A DNA stretch of 43,835 nt from Bacteroidales bacterium (GTDB lineage Bacteria > Bacteroidota > Bacteroidia > Bacteroidales > F082). The DNA lies in assembly GCA_017965765.1 (NCBI GenBank), contig JAGCPJ010000075.1, forward strand, positions 1 to 43,835, given 5' to 3'. The notes beneath the pieces are model-generated. The model worked only from the letters and a program-made list of their open reading frames with translations, made no database searches and was not told the origin of the DNA. The translations under genes were made by a program, and so were the position numbers. Of the stretch, positions 6,351 through 16,600 are shown piece by piece. The stretch's first letter is position 1; each line of letters starts with the position of its first letter.

Positions 6351-8090
6351 TCAATCCAGATGAAGCATCTTGTCTTTTTCAACTGAAATCACGCCTTCCA
6401 CCTCTCTAAAATACTTGATGGCATCCTCAATATTGTCGTCCGCAGGAATCCGAATGGCAAATCCTTTGAGGATGTTGTATTCATAAAGCACCTCGGCCCC
6501 ATATTCATTGATGGCATACTTCAAGGGTTCCTTCCCCACCTCCCCATCATACAAAACAATCAAAACCCGTGGGGCATACAAAGGTTTATCCGCAGCGGCA
6601 AGGTTAAGCATCTCGGGCTTCTCGCGGACCTGATAACGCACAATCAGCTCCGGTTGACGTTTTCGCCCACCTTCGCACATCACACGCACCTCGGAGCTAC
6701 CCTCGGGAAGGATGGATGTGCCTTCAGGCGTCATTTCTTTTATGACATTGTAATTCAGATCCGTAAGATAGGCTACTTCATTGAAATTATATACCAAACG
6801 CTGGCCATGGTTCAAGGTACACGGAAACATGATCAAGCTCTTCTCGGTACCCACCATAGGGTTCTTCACCGGTTCTTTTCCCACACAGACCAACTGCAAC
6901 CCGAAGCGGGATTCCGAAGTGGAAACCCAAGTCATCGGATCCGTGGTGTAGAGTCCAGGTTCCGACTCCTTGAAAGTGCAGCGGTACTGCCGTGAGGTAT
7001 TCATCGGGAAGAGCAGATACAAGCTGTCGCTCATCGTTTCGATATGCCAATTGGCATAGGGGTCCCTCATCCTGGCTCTCTGTGCCTCGGTAAACACTCC
7101 GGCGTCGTCAAGTCGTCTCCACAGCTTCATCACCGAAAGCATCTGGTCAAGGCCGCCATGGTGTTTCATTGCCCTTTCATCAATCAGCAAACCGAAGCAG
7201 GCCTGATGACCGATGGCTTTTGACAACATCCACTCCAAGTCCTCCACGGTGGTACTGGTCCGTTTCTTGTCGGCAGCATGAATCGAGAACCATCCCAGCG
7301 AGGTACCTTCCTTCGGTTCCTCATCGCCGGCCCAGCGTTCCGCTTGACGGACACGCATCGACTCATCCACCATTTCCTGTCCCTTGTCGCCTTCGTAGAG
7401 CACGAAGGAAATGCCGCTCACCTCCAACTGCTTCTGGAGATTTGCTTTCATCTCGTTGGACAGCATGTCATCGGGAGCAAGCAGGCGGTCTGGTGAATCC
7501 CAGATCTTGTACGTGGGGGCATCAATGCTATGGGAAGTGATCTCCGATCCAAAAGCCCCACGGGTACAGCGATGCAGCAAGATGATCTCGCCCGACAATT
7601 CCATGGTACTGTAGGAGATGAGTTCGTTATCCACTAGAATCAGGTTCAACGAAGAGGGATTCTTCAGCAGGTCCGTCCGCTTGACGGCGATATCCTTGTC
7701 TTGGGCATCCAAGTCGTCGAACAACTCCAGCGAGCCACTCCTGCGCAGATGCATCACCTCGGATGCAGACACTGCCTCAGGGCTGAGGGCATCCGTCCTG
7801 GCCATGACGCCGAGTTGAACACCCACATTCGCAGCCTTGCGCACCATTCTAGCCACCGCCCTGCTATCGCTGGCGAAATGATTATTCCATTCGTAATCAC
7901 CGTAATATGCAAAAGGATGTTGATGGACCAGCAGGCCAATTCCTCCTTTTTGGCACAGTTCCAGCGCCTTTTCAATATCGTATTCATCGAAATCAGCAAC
8001 CAGGTAGGTTTGAGACTGCTGGGCATATCCCCTACCTGAAACAAGCATCAACGCAACAATTGCCAATGTTACCCTTACTATTCGTTTCAT
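6351..8090 (-). CDS. Secreted protein of unknown function with C-terminal subtilisin-propeptide-like domain
   Basis: A 579-residue exported protein with a signal peptide (MKRIVRVTLAIVALMLVSGRGYA). The main part, about 25-330, has alternating sheet and helix segments (IGLLVHQHPFAYYGD, VGVQLGVMARTD, CTRGAFGSEITSH, GISFVLYEGDKG). These recall TIM-barrel glycoside-hydrolase-like proteins of Bacteroidota, but I cannot name a family or catalytic pair. The middle, about 350-480, looks like beta-sandwich. The last 75 residues (PRVLIVLYDGEVGKEPLKYA through GVISVEKDKMLH) resemble an inhibitor I9 or subtilisin propeptide fold, even though no protease domain follows. It starts 4 bases after the tsaD stop, so the two are probably co-transcribed. 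Function unknown. Confidence 0.6.
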   Translation of the reverse strand: MKRIVRVTLAIVALMLVSGRGYAQQSQTYLVADFDEYDIEKALELCQKGGIGLLVHQHPFAYYGDYEWNNHFASDSRAVARMVRKAANVGVQLGVMARTDALSPEAVSASEVMHLRRSGSLELFDDLDAQDKDIAVKRTDLLKNPSSLNLILVDNELISYSTMELSGEIILLHRCTRGAFGSEITSHSIDAPTYKIWDSPDRLLAPDDMLSNEMKANLQKQLEVSGISFVLYEGDKGQEMVDESMRVRQAERWAGDEEPKEGTSLGWFSIHAADKKRTSTTVEDLEWMLSKAIGHQACFGLLIDERAMKHHGGLDQMLSVMKLWRRLDDAGVFTEAQRARMRDPYANWHIETMSDSLYLLFPMNTSRQYRCTFKESEPGLYTTDPMTWVSTSESRFGLQLVCVGKEPVKNPMVGTEKSLIMFPCTLNHGQRLVYNFNEVAYLTDLNYNVIKEMTPEGTSILPEGSSEVRVMCEGGRKRQPELIVRYQVREKPEMLNLAAADKPLYAPRVLIVLYDGEVGKEPLKYAINEYGAEVLYEYNILKGFAIRIPADDNIEDAIKYFREVEGVISVEKDKMLHLD

Positions 8091-8094
8091 ATCT

Positions 8095-9147
8095 TTAGTT
8101 TTCCGTTTTCCGTTCTCCGTTTTCCGTTTCCCTCAAGCTCTGCCTTGCATAAGGCGTCAGATCTTGCGACGCAAATTCCCCTTTCAAATACTTGAAATAC
8201 CCCGCCACGGCTACCATTGCAGCATTGTCGGTGCTATAGCTCAGGCGTGGGATGAACACCTTCCAGTGGTATTTCTCGCCAGCGGCCAGCATGGCGTCGT
8301 GGAGGCCGCTGTTGGCACTCACACCACCGGCAATAGCCACGGTTTTGATTCCAGTCTGCTTGCTGGCTTTGATCAGTTTGTTCATCAGGATATCGATGAT
8401 GGTCTTCTGCACCGAGGCGCAAAGATCCTCTTTGTTTTCTTCAATAAAATTCGGGTTGACCTTCAGCTGGTCGCGAACTGTATATAAGATACTGGTTTTC
8501 AAACCACTGAAGCTATAATCCAAATTCGGGATGCTCGGCTTGGCGAAACTGAAAGCCTCGGGATTACCGATTTTTGCCAACTTGTCGATCACAGGTCCCC
8601 CAGGATAGGGCAGACCCAAGATCTTGGCAGTCTTGTCAAAGGCTTCCCCTGCGGCATCGTCAATCGTCTTGCCGATGACTTCCATGTCGAAATAATCTTT
8701 CACAATCACGATCTGGGTGTGTCCTCCCGATACAGTAAGGCACAGGAAAGGGAAGTCGGGCACCTCTGTATGGGTGGCATCCGTGGCAAAATGCACCAGG
8801 ATATGGGCGTTCATGTGGTCTATTTCGACCATGGGAATATTCAATGTCTGCGCAAAAGCCTTTGCAAATGAGGTACCTACAAGCAAAGAACCTAAAAGTC
8901 CGGGACCACGTGTAAAAGCAATTGCACTTAATTGTTTTTTATTTATATTTGCATCTTTCAAGGCCGTGTCGATGACGGGGATGATATTTTGCTGGTGGGC
9001 ACGCGAGGCCAATTCGGGAACCACACCCCCGTATTTCTCGTGAACCTTCTGACCAGCAATGACATTGGAGAGCACGCACGTCCCTTGGAGAACCGCGGCA
9101 GAAGTGTCGTCACAAGATGACTCGATGCCTAATATATATTCATTCAT
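8095..9147 (-). CDS. tsaD: tRNA threonylcarbamoyladenosine transferase TsaD
   Basis: A universal enzyme that, with TsaB and TsaE, transfers the threonylcarbamoyl group to A37 of ANN-decoding tRNAs. The ASKHA fold is recognised by LGIESSCDDTSAAV at the N-terminus, the metal-binding HMNAH (His111 and His115), LTVSGGHTQI, GGPVIDKLA and AIAGGVSANSGL. It is 350 residues long. Without the last 11 (ETENGERKTEN) it would be 339, the usual length for the phylum. Those 11 residues are encoded by a heptamer tandem repeat. The 5' end overlaps divergent tamB by 31 bases. The 579-residue secreted protein follows downstream. Confidence 0.96.
   Translation of the reverse strand: MNEYILGIESSCDDTSAAVLQGTCVLSNVIAGQKVHEKYGGVVPELASRAHQQNIIPVIDTALKDANINKKQLSAIAFTRGPGLLGSLLVGTSFAKAFAQTLNIPMVEIDHMNAHILVHFATDATHTEVPDFPFLCLTVSGGHTQIVIVKDYFDMEVIGKTIDDAAGEAFDKTAKILGLPYPGGPVIDKLAKIGNPEAFSFAKPSIPNLDYSFSGLKTSILYTVRDQLKVNPNFIEENKEDLCASVQKTIIDILMNKLIKASKQTGIKTVAIAGGVSANSGLHDAMLAAGEKYHWKVFIPRLSYSTDNAAMVAVAGYFKYLKGEFASQDLTPYARQSLRETENGERKTEN
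8096..8130 (-). repeat. AAAACGG heptamer tract encoding the TsaD C-terminus
   Basis: On the minus strand, five 7-base units of the AAAACGG type (GAAACGG, AAAACGG, AGAACGG, AAAACGG, AAAACTA) run to the tsaD stop. Because seven is not a multiple of three, the translated tail is not periodic: it reads ETENGERKTEN. Confidence 0.85.
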
Positions 9148-12100
9148 GCACTGAGATTTGGAGGCTCAAAATTATTAAAAAAAAGCTTATACATAGCATA
9201 CTTGTTTTTATCGTGGTGATCATTTCGTTCATCATGAGTATCTTCGTTGCCATCCAAGACCCTATCATCCAGAAGTTTGTGATCCGTATCGCCGGAGGTT
9301 ACGTGTCGTCAAAGACAGGCGCTGAAGTCCGAATCGGAAGATTGAACATCTCCCCTAACTTTACCATCACCATTGACTATTTTCAGGTTAAAGACCTGGA
9401 AAACAATAACTTATTGAAGATCAAACAACTCAAGGCCCGTCCCGTGATGGAAGACATCATCCATGGCAACATCCACGTGGACCGTGTTGAACTGACCGAT
9501 GCCGAAGCCAACTTGATCACCTACGAGGGTGAAAGCCATCTGAACTTCCAGTTCCTGATAGACACCTTTGCCAAGAAGAAAAAAGATAAGGACACCAAAC
9601 CTGTCGCCATCCAGATCGACCGCATCCTGGTACACGGCCTGGATTTCCAATATTGGGATCAGAACAAGGACCATCCAGAGAAAACCGAGGCCCAGCTCAT
9701 GGACTATGCACACATCAACGTCACCGATATCAACATGGATGGCGAAAGGTTCCTCATCAACGGCGATTCCATCGTAGGTAGGATCAACCATCTCGCTGCC
9801 AACGAATGGAGCGGCTTCACGCTCAAATACCTCGAAAGCGATGTCAACGTCTCCTCTCACGGCATCCTCCTTGACAACCTGACGACCGCAACCAACAACA
9901 GCCATCTGGACCTGGATCTCCACATGCTTTATCCAGACTACAAGGCGTTCAAGGACTTCGTCAACAAGGTGGAGTTTGAAGCCGACATCCGGCCTACCAC
10001 CATGCTCTTGAGCGACTTGGGACCTTTCACCAAGGTCCTGTACCAAATGACCGACCCCATCGAGATGCAAGGAAAGATGACTGGTCCTGTCAGCGGTTTC
10101 AGGATCGACGACCTGAAATGCAGTTTGGGCAAGCGCACCCAATTTGAAGGCTCCTTATCCATGGAACCTTTGGACTTTGTCAATGGCAATCATACATTGA
10201 GAATCAATAAGTTGAATTATTCTTACGATGACCTGGCCAACTTCCACATCCCCACCTCAACCAAGACCATCCCCATCCCAGCTTCCTTGGCTCCCCTCGG
10301 TCGCGGAACAATCAAAGGATACTACTCCGGCTCGATGAATAAATTCAACGCGGAACTGTTTGCCACCTCCGAGATCGGAAACCTCAACACCAATCTAGCC
10401 ATGCACCTCGGCCCCAGTCACAACAGGATCTTCGAAGGCGACATCGAAGCGCAGGGACTTAACGTGGGGATTCTCGCCAACGCACCGGACAAGGTGGGCA
10501 GCCTTGACCTGGTGGCCCATGTCACAGGCCAGCAAAGCAAAACAGAAGGGTTGGAACTCGACGTCGTCGGCAACGCCTGCGATGCCCAGATTCTGGGAAA
10601 CACCATTGACGAAATCGCCTTGAACGGCTACTTGAAAAACAAGAGCTTCAACGGCAAGGTCAACATCGACGACGACGAGCTCGTCTTCGACTTCAGCGGT
10701 GGGCTCGACTTCAACAATCCCAAGGCCATGAACGGTGACTTCGTCGCAACCATCACCCAAGCCGACATACGCAAGCTCAACATCATCAAAGAAGGCTCCC
10801 TTTCCCTTGAACATACCACGATTAGGGCCAACGTCAAGAATTTCAACGACTTCAACCAAACCGAAGGCACCTTGGCCATCGAGAACCTCTTGCTGAAGAA
10901 AGACGGGAAACAATACGCCATGGACGACCTTGAAGCCTCTATCGTCAATGACAGCCGTTTCCAGAAACGTATCAGTATGGACTGCGACTTCCTTGACTTC
11001 AGCATGGCTGGAAAGATGGATTTCACCACCATAGGTACTGCCTTCAAGCAATATGTGACCCATTATGTGGAGATCCCGCAGTGGACAGATGACCTTGAAG
11101 CCTTCAAGAAAACCAAGAAGACCGCTGAACAAGACTTCGTGGTCTCCATGAACCTGAAGAACCCCCAACCGCTCACCGACCTTTTCGCACCCAGTATCGA
11201 AGTGGCGAAGAACACCACGTTGAAAGGCACTTTCACCACCAAATCCAACTCCCTGAACCTGACCCTTCGTTCCCAATACGTCAATGTCAACAACCTCAAG
11301 ATCGAAAACATCGAGTGCAAGAACATCAGCTCACCTAGACGGTCGCTCACCAGACTTAATGTGGACCATGTCATCTTCCGCGACAGTACGGACACTAACA
11401 AGAACCGTCTTGATTTCGATGCCGTGACATTGATGGCATCGCTGCAGAACGACAGCATCCTTGCCAACGTCACCTGGTCGGACGACGAGCAAGTCATCCA
11501 TAACAAAGCAGACCTCAAGGCTTCCTTCATCCCTACGGCGGAAGGCGGAAGATTCAATTTCAACAAAGCCGAGATCCTGCTGAACGATGCACTTTGGACA
11601 GGCACCCCCGACAACCTGGTCGTCATCGATGGTGACAAGATACAAATTTCCAACATTGCACTCCACAACCAAGAGCAAAGCCTGAAGATCAACGGCATGG
11701 TCCCCATGACCGCCGAAGACACCCTCTCTGTAGCCTTCCATGCCTTTGACCTGGCAACCATCAACTTCCTCACCAAAGGCAAGGGACTCGAGCTGGGAGG
11801 CAAAATCTTCGGCGAAGCGACCGTCAGCGACCTGAAAAACGACAAGTCCATCCTGGCCGACTTGACCATCAAAGAACTAGGGCTCAACAACGAGGTTTAC
11901 GGCGATGCCGAGATCTCCAGCCAATGGAACAATGCGCAGAACTCCATCGACCTAGACTTGGGACTGATTAACCAGGCCCAGCGGATCGTCAACTTGGCAG
12001 GGTCCTTCTACCCGCAACAGGAAGCTGACAATCTGGATTTCAAGCTGAGTATCGACAGTCTGAACATGGGCATCCTCGCACCATTCATCACCAACATCGC

Positions 12101-13691
12101 ACAAAGGCTGCAAGGCACCTGCTACGGTCAAGTTGACATCAAAGGATCGCTCAGCGAACCTGACATCCAAGGCTCTGTCAACATCCAGGACGGCGGATGC
12201 AAAATCAATTTCCTAAACACGTTCTACACCTTCAGTCCCACCATCACGCTGTCCGAGAACCTCATCACCATCGACCAGCTCTCCTTGACAGACACCTTGG
12301 GCAACACGGCTGACGTGAGCGGCTACATCTCGCATGACCATCTGAAAGACCTCTTCCTGGACATCAAGATGTATCCCAACAACTTCCTGGCCATGGCCAC
12401 CAATGCCAAGACCAGTCCTTCGTTCTATGGGTCGGCCGTCGCCAACGGTGTGGTAAGTGTCAAGGGTCCTATCGATGACTTGAACCTGGACATCAAGGCA
12501 TTGACGCGGAAAGGGACCATCATGACCATCCCGTTGGGAGGCAATTCCAGTGTCAAACAACACGACTTCATCACCTTTGTCAGCAAAGAAGAAATCGCTT
12601 CCAAGGAAGAAGAAGAGATCGCCCCGACCGAAGAGCGACGAAAGAGCAATCTCAATATCGCCATGGACTTAAGGGCTAATGACGACGCTCAGATCAAGAT
12701 TGCCTTGCCCAACAACCTCGGATCCATGGAAGCCAAAGGCGACGGTAACATCAAGTTGGGACTCGCCACCTCCACCAACGCACTCTCACTCATCGGGGAC
12801 TATGTCATCTCCTCGGGAAGCTTGGTGCTTAACGTTCAGGATATCATCAAGCGTACCTTCTCGCTGGATCCCGGCAGCAGCATCTCTTGGACTGGAGACC
12901 CCGTCAATGGCACGATCGATGCCACAGGCGTTTACCAAACCAAAGCCTCGCTGAGCTCGTTGGGACTGATTGACACTACCAGCATGAGTTCCAGCAACGT
13001 AAAGGTGGAGTGTCTGGTCCACCTCAAGAACAAGCTGTTGAACCCCGACATCACCTTCGGCATCCGTCTTCCCAACGCTTCGGAAGACCTGCAACAAGCG
13101 GTGTTCTACGTCATCGACACCACCAACCAATCCGATGTCTTTATGCAAACGGTGTCGCTTCTCGTGTTCAACTCATTCAACTACGGTAGCGGTGGCGGCA
13201 GCTATGGCCTGTTGACCAGCCAACTCAACGACTTCATCTCCCAGTTCACCAATGACATCGACATCAACGTCAGTTACAAGGCAGGCGACGAACTCACCAG
13301 CGAAGAGATGACAGTCGCCATGAAGAAACAGCTGTTCGACGACCGCCTGACCATTGAGACCAACTTCGGTGTCATCAGGCCCAACACCACCTACGCCTCC
13401 AACTCGACCAACATCGTAGGCGACGTGAACGTGGATTACAAGATCACCAAAGATGGACGCCTCAGTGCCCAGGTCTTCAACCGTTCCAACTACAACACCT
13501 ACTACTACCAGTACACCTATTACAAGATGGCCCCCTACACACAAGGCATCGGCCTCTCCTATAACAAGAGCTTCGACCGGTTCAGGGACATCTTCAAGAA
13601 GAGAAAGCACGTCACCCTTCCCAACGGCCCTATCATCAACAGAACTACCAAAAAAGAAACCCCAGCTGAGCAAGATGAACCAACCGAATAA
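9117..13691 (+). CDS. tamB: TamB-like translocation and assembly module protein
   Basis: A very long (1524 residues) AsmA/TamB-type protein. One N-terminal membrane anchor (LIHSILVFIVVIISFIMSIFVA, about 25-46, shown here in part) is followed by a long repetitive beta-helical periplasmic body and a conserved C-terminal domain of about 450 residues (DUF490), including the IALPNNLGSMEAKGDGNIKL and ISSGSLVLNVQDI stretches. Known members bridge the inner and outer membranes and act in outer-membrane protein assembly or phospholipid transport. The only in-frame ATG before the anchor is at 9117, inside the opposite tsaD start. A rarer start codon (ATT at about 9156-9174) would remove the overlap and give a more typical lysine-rich beginning. 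The 3' end overlaps the helicase gene by 17 bases. Confidence 0.9.
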   Translation: MTRCLIYIHSCTEIWRLKIIKKKLIHSILVFIVVIISFIMSIFVAIQDPIIQKFVIRIAGGYVSSKTGAEVRIGRLNISPNFTITIDYFQVKDLENNNLLKIKQLKARPVMEDIIHGNIHVDRVELTDAEANLITYEGESHLNFQFLIDTFAKKKKDKDTKPVAIQIDRILVHGLDFQYWDQNKDHPEKTEAQLMDYAHINVTDINMDGERFLINGDSIVGRINHLAANEWSGFTLKYLESDVNVSSHGILLDNLTTATNNSHLDLDLHMLYPDYKAFKDFVNKVEFEADIRPTTMLLSDLGPFTKVLYQMTDPIEMQGKMTGPVSGFRIDDLKCSLGKRTQFEGSLSMEPLDFVNGNHTLRINKLNYSYDDLANFHIPTSTKTIPIPASLAPLGRGTIKGYYSGSMNKFNAELFATSEIGNLNTNLAMHLGPSHNRIFEGDIEAQGLNVGILANAPDKVGSLDLVAHVTGQQSKTEGLELDVVGNACDAQILGNTIDEIALNGYLKNKSFNGKVNIDDDELVFDFSGGLDFNNPKAMNGDFVATITQADIRKLNIIKEGSLSLEHTTIRANVKNFNDFNQTEGTLAIENLLLKKDGKQYAMDDLEASIVNDSRFQKRISMDCDFLDFSMAGKMDFTTIGTAFKQYVTHYVEIPQWTDDLEAFKKTKKTAEQDFVVSMNLKNPQPLTDLFAPSIEVAKNTTLKGTFTTKSNSLNLTLRSQYVNVNNLKIENIECKNISSPRRSLTRLNVDHVIFRDSTDTNKNRLDFDAVTLMASLQNDSILANVTWSDDEQVIHNKADLKASFIPTAEGGRFNFNKAEILLNDALWTGTPDNLVVIDGDKIQISNIALHNQEQSLKINGMVPMTAEDTLSVAFHAFDLATINFLTKGKGLELGGKIFGEATVSDLKNDKSILADLTIKELGLNNEVYGDAEISSQWNNAQNSIDLDLGLINQAQRIVNLAGSFYPQQEADNLDFKLSIDSLNMGILAPFITNIAQRLQGTCYGQVDIKGSLSEPDIQGSVNIQDGGCKINFLNTFYTFSPTITLSENLITIDQLSLTDTLGNTADVSGYISHDHLKDLFLDIKMYPNNFLAMATNAKTSPSFYGSAVANGVVSVKGPIDDLNLDIKALTRKGTIMTIPLGGNSSVKQHDFITFVSKEEIASKEEEEIAPTEERRKSNLNIAMDLRANDDAQIKIALPNNLGSMEAKGDGNIKLGLATSTNALSLIGDYVISSGSLVLNVQDIIKRTFSLDPGSSISWTGDPVNGTIDATGVYQTKASLSSLGLIDTTSMSSSNVKVECLVHLKNKLLNPDITFGIRLPNASEDLQQAVFYVIDTTNQSDVFMQTVSLLVFNSFNYGSGGGSYGLLTSQLNDFISQFTNDIDINVSYKAGDELTSEEMTVAMKKQLFDDRLTIETNFGVIRPNTTYASNSTNIVGDVNVDYKITKDGRLSAQVFNRSNYNTYYYQYTYYKMAPYTQGIGLSYNKSFDRFRDIFKKRKHVTLPNGPIINRTTKKETPAEQDEPTE
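9167..9174 (-). promoter_or_regulatory. Bacteroidota -7 box of tsaD
   Basis: TAATTTTG on the minus strand matches TAnnTTTG and lies 19 bases before the tsaD ATG. It falls within the first codons of tamB as annotated, so the two 5' ends share their control region. Confidence 0.4.
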
Positions 13692-16600
13692 AGCCTTCAA
13701 AGTCTATCAAGCCTCCGCCGGTTCAGGCAAGACCTACACCATCGTCAAAGAGTACCTGGAACTTTGCCTGAAAGATGAAGGATCCATCAATAATTACAAC
13801 CATATCCTGGCCATTACTTTCACCAACATGGCGGCCAATGAGATGAAGGCGAAGATCCTCAACCATCTTGCCGACATCATCAACAGTGATTTAGGTGAAG
13901 AGCCCAAGGACATGGAGAAGACCCTGCTTGATGATCTCCATATCGAGCGAAACGCTTTGAAATCCAACGCGAAATGCTTGTTTCAAAGCATCATTCATGA
14001 CTACAGTAGCTTCTGTGTCTCCACCATCGACGCCTTCTTCCAACAACTGTCCAAGTCCTTCGCCAAGGAGTTGGGACTGCCGACACAATTCAACACCAGC
14101 ATTGATGAAGATGCTGTCGCAGACGCCATCACCGAAAGAATAGAAGAACAAATCGGCCCATCCAATCCATTCCTCAATACAATCCTGGAAGACTTTTACG
14201 GAATTAATTTCGACAACGAAATCAACAAGCCCGTCTCCTATTTTATCCATGATTTCATCAAAAAGCTTTTCAAGGAAAATGCTTTCCTAAGAAACGAGCA
14301 GAGTCTTTTCAAATCGGAAACCGATTACAAAACCACAGTTATTCTCCTCAAGGGCAACATCAAGTCCCACAAGGAAGCCATTGAGGAATCCGCCGACGGG
14401 TATGTCAAGGCGATGGATTCCTTTATGCAAAAGAACGGATTCACGGAAGACTCCTTCAATCGCAAGGAATCCAATCCCAGTTTGAAGCTTTTGAAAAGCT
14501 TCAGAGCGGAAACCTACAATGTTCTGGAAGACAACCAAATTCAGCTACTAAATGGCGAATACAACTGGCACACCAAAGAATTGCAAAAAAAGCTGGGTTC
14601 CCGCTTCGACAGCATCAACAAGGATTTCAACGACACCGTGCTCCCTTGTCTGAAAGCATACCGCGACCACATCGGCGCCTACCACTTCTATCGCTCAGTA
14701 CAACAGCAGCTCAGCCTCTATGTACTCAGGTCCATCATCAAGGCTGAGATGAATGCCTATATTGGAGAAGAGCAGGTGGTCCCCATCTCGGAATTCAACA
14801 AGCGTATCAACGATATCCTCGGCGACTTCTCGGTGCCCTTCATCTATGAACGCATTGGTGAGCATTTCCGTCACCTCTTCATTGACGAGTTCCAGGACAC
14901 CTCCGTACTGCAATGGCAAAACCTTGTCCCATTGCTCGACAACGGATTGTCAACACAAAACATGAGCATGATCGTGGGCGATGGAAAACAATCCATCTAC
15001 CGCTGGCGTAGTGGCGAGGTGGGACAGATAGCCAGCCTGCCGGAGATTTACCAGAAGCCTGACAACAGCGAAGCCTTCGACATCTTCGAAAACACTTTGA
15101 TCAACAACTTCCAGTTCAACAGACTGGACACCAATTACCGTTCGTTCAAAAACGTCGTGGAATTCAACAACGTTTTCTTCCAATACTGCGCTGAGCGCTA
15201 TCTCCCCGAACCCTATAGGAAAGTCTATCTGGACGATGATCCCCGGTTCAACAAAAGCGTGTCCATCGAGCAGAAAGTGCATTCCAAAAACGAAGGATTG
15301 GTACAATTTGAGACTTTCAATGGCAGCAACAAAAAAGAAGTCATGCTGGAACGCATCAAGGAGCTCATTGAAGAACTGTTGGAACAAGGATTCAAGAATA
15401 AAGACATCGCCGTGCTGGTGCGCACCAACAAGATAGGATCCGCCGTGGCCAATTACTTGAACGATCAAGGGATGGCCATCACCTCCGCCGAATCTTTGCT
15501 GCTGAGCTCTTCCGACAAGGTCCAACTGATCATCAACACCTTGTCCTACCTTATCCATCCAGACAACAAGGTCGTCGTGGCAGCAGTACTCTACTATTGG
15601 AATCTGACCCATGGGCACATCAAAGACGGTATTGTCAATCAGGTATTTGAAAAGGCCAAATCCATCGCTGACGGCGAAGAGACTCTGGAAAAACTCATCG
15701 AGCTGGAGCCCAACACATTGAAGACTTTGCTCGACAAATCCTATAGCCTATACGACATCTGCGCTGCGCTGATGAGGCTCTACCAATTCAACACGTTAGA
15801 GGACTCCTACCTCAACTTCCTGCTCGATGTGGTGTTCAAATGGCAGTCCACCGACGAGGTCGGGATCGGCGCTTTCCTTGAGTTTTGGGAGAAAAAAGAA
15901 GGCGAACTTTCTATCATTCCCGGGAGCGCCGATGCCGTGAACATCCTGACCGTCCACAAGTCCAAAGGTTTGGAGTACCCCGTGGTCATCTATCCATTTG
16001 TCATAGACAACCTTGCCAAGAAGAAGACTAACAGCATCTGGATCGCCCCTGAAGCACTTGGATTTGAAAAGATCCCCAATCTTGAAAAGATCCAATTCGA
16101 AATCACCACCCAAAGCAAGAAATGGTCAGCCAAGGCACAAGAAATATTCGATGTTGACCAGCAGAAAACCATACTTGACAACCTGAATCTGCACTATGTG
16201 GCCTTTACCCGAGCGGAGCAACGACTGTATGTCTTTATAGAGTCTCTGGCAAAAGACAATGGCCACAGCCCTTTCATGACATTTTTGGGAAAGGGCACCC
16301 TCAACCCCGTTGCGGACGAAGAAGGACATAAGGTATATCAATATGGGAACCCCTTGACAGGAAAAATCGTCAAGAAAGAAAACCTTGAAGGCCAACCGAA
16401 ACCGTTTTTCAACGAATCGAAGGCTGGCGATTGGTACGACAAAATCAAGATCGATCCGGACCCCACCATGTTTTGGATCTCCCCGGAAAACAAGATGCAG
16501 CCCAGGGAATGGGGCGACTTCGTACATCTGGTCCTCTCCACCATCAAGTTGCCAGAGGACATTGACAAGACGCTGAAGCCCTATCTTGATGCCGGCACCT

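Noticed and set aside
13453..13674. Upstream extension of the AddA-like gene
   Set aside because: The added residues are Thr/Ser/Pro-rich out-of-frame tamB sequence. The canonical start with the Walker A motif at residue 13 is at 13675.
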